From RGDT01 sp046719305 (GTDB lineage Bacteria > Planctomycetota > Planctomycetia > Gemmatales > Gemmataceae), in the NCBI GenBank assembly GCA_046719305.1, contig JBDNDE010000121.1, positions 1 through 13,541 on the forward strand: 13,541 bases of DNA. The letters run 5' to 3'. Position numbers and translations under genes: made by a program. A model generated the notes under the pieces. It was not told the origin of the DNA. It did no database searches and saw nothing but the letters and a program-made list of their open reading frames with translations. Positions 12,823 to 13,541 of the stretch are shown piece by piece (positions within the stretch are counted from its first letter, which is position 1; each line of letters opens with the position of its first letter).

Positions 12823-13541
12823 ATGTTCCGCTCCGTTTCGGCCCTGTTGCTGCCGCCGCTGTTGCTCTTAGTACTCGCTGCCGATGACAAGCCTACCTCA
12901 GCAGTCAAGGCCGACGATGGCTTTGTGTCGTTGTTCGATGGCAAAACGCTCAACGGCTGGGTGCCGGTGAATGCGGCTCCGGGAACGTTTTTTGTCAAGG
13001 ATGGGATGCTGATCACCACCGGCGTGCCGACCGGCTTTTTGCGATCCGAGAAGCGGTACGAGAATTTTATCCTCGAATGTGAATATATGCACATGAAGCC
13101 CAAAGGGAATAGCGGTATCTTCGTCTGGGCTGATCCGATGCCGGCGGTAGGCACGCCGTTTACCCGTGCCATCGAAGTGCAGGTACTCGATGGATTAGAA
13201 ACCCCCAACTATACCAGCCATGGCGATGTGTTTGCTATCTGGGGAGCCACATTGGTGCCGGATCGACCCCATCCTGCTGGCTGGATGCGTTGTTTGCCCA
13301 GCGAGAAGCGAGCCAAACCAGCCGGACAATGGAACCACTACCGCATCGACTGCAACGACGGCACCATCCAACTAGCGGTCAACGGCAAAGTAGTCAGTGG
13401 GGGCACCAAGGCCAACCCGCGATTCGGCTACCTTGCCCTGGAGGCCGAGGGCAGCGAGTGCCGCTACCGCAACCTGCGAATCAAGGAGCTACCCAGCACG
13501 AGGCCCAAGCCGCAGGAGAGTAGCCCCGAGGCAAGAGGGCA
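12823..13541 (+). CDS. Exported DUF1080 protein, 3-keto-disaccharide hydrolase family (3' end beyond window)
   Basis: The frame is open for 239 codons to the right edge with no stop. Residues 1-20 are a signal peptide (MFRSVSALLLPPLLLLVLAA). The DUF1080 concanavalin-like beta sandwich covers about 34-223: VSLFDGKTLNGW at 35-46, LRSEKRYENFILECEY at 73-88, NSGIFVWAD at 96-104, AIEVQVLDG at 116-124, WNHYRIDCNDGTIQLAVNGK at 170-189 and GYLALEAEGSECRYRNLRIKEL at 202-223. Family members are secreted proteins, very numerous in planctomycetes, and some cleave 3-keto-glycosides. After about 224 a Pro/Ser/Glu-rich tail begins (PSTRPKPQESSPEARG), so the protein probably ends or has a linker just beyond the edge. 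It lies 18 nt after the hydrolase fusion in the same direction, so a shared substrate is likely. Substrate and catalysis are not proved. Confidence 0.9.
   Translation, partial: MFRSVSALLLPPLLLLVLAADDKPTSAVKADDGFVSLFDGKTLNGWVPVNAAPGTFFVKDGMLITTGVPTGFLRSEKRYENFILECEYMHMKPKGNSGIFVWADPMPAVGTPFTRAIEVQVLDGLETPNYTSHGDVFAIWGATLVPDRPHPAGWMRCLPSEKRAKPAGQWNHYRIDCNDGTIQLAVNGKVVSGGTKANPRFGYLALEAEGSECRYRNLRIKELPSTRPKPQESSPEARG

Overview
The window looks like chromosomal DNA from a planctomycete, probably Gemmata-like (order Gemmatales). This is inference from content. The signs are a large secreted protein with the N-terminal LEDR-type motif common in that phylum, an anti-sigma/FecR-like membrane protein with a degenerate zinc-finger fold, a secreted DUF1080 (3-keto-disaccharide hydrolase family) protein, and high GC. 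No tRNA, rRNA, CRISPR array, transposase or phage gene was seen.

Layout. Positions 1-2448 (minus) hold the first 816 codons of a giant beta-helix/autotransporter-repeat surface protein that runs off the left edge. A 424-bp gap (2449-2872) follows, with a hairpin and a candidate promoter. Positions 2873-4987 (minus) encode a single-pass membrane protein with a duplicated anti-sigma-like N-terminus, a proline-rich linker and a FecR-like extracytoplasmic part. Divergent from it, 5169-5633 (plus) encodes a small exported cytochrome c'-like protein with one CxxCH site and four perfect 15-bp repeats. Two hairpins separate it from the convergent dnaK (5763-7712, minus). A 419-bp divergent region (7713-8131) carries several dyads and a sigma70-like promoter facing right. 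The aromatic pair follows: chorismate mutase/prephenate dehydratase (8132-9268) and a DAHP synthase with an N-terminal regulatory domain (9292-10326). Last comes an 18-nt-spaced pair of exported enzymes: a GxDLY/SGNH hydrolase fused to an N,N-dimethylformamidase beta-subunit-like region (10450-12804), and a DUF1080 protein (12823 to the right edge, incomplete).

How the genes work together. DAHP synthase makes the first committed shikimate-pathway intermediate and PheA makes phenylpyruvate from chorismate, so the pair controls entry and the Phe exit of aromatic amino-acid synthesis. Both carry small regulatory domains suited to end-product inhibition. The last two genes probably act together outside the cytoplasm on esterified or amidated glycans or glycosides; this is the least characterised part of the window. 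DnaK is the housekeeping Hsp70 but has a 16-residue insertion next to the expected J-domain contact.

The two edge genes are incomplete because the window ends inside them. Their reading frames were read codon by codon from the sequence and contain no stop.
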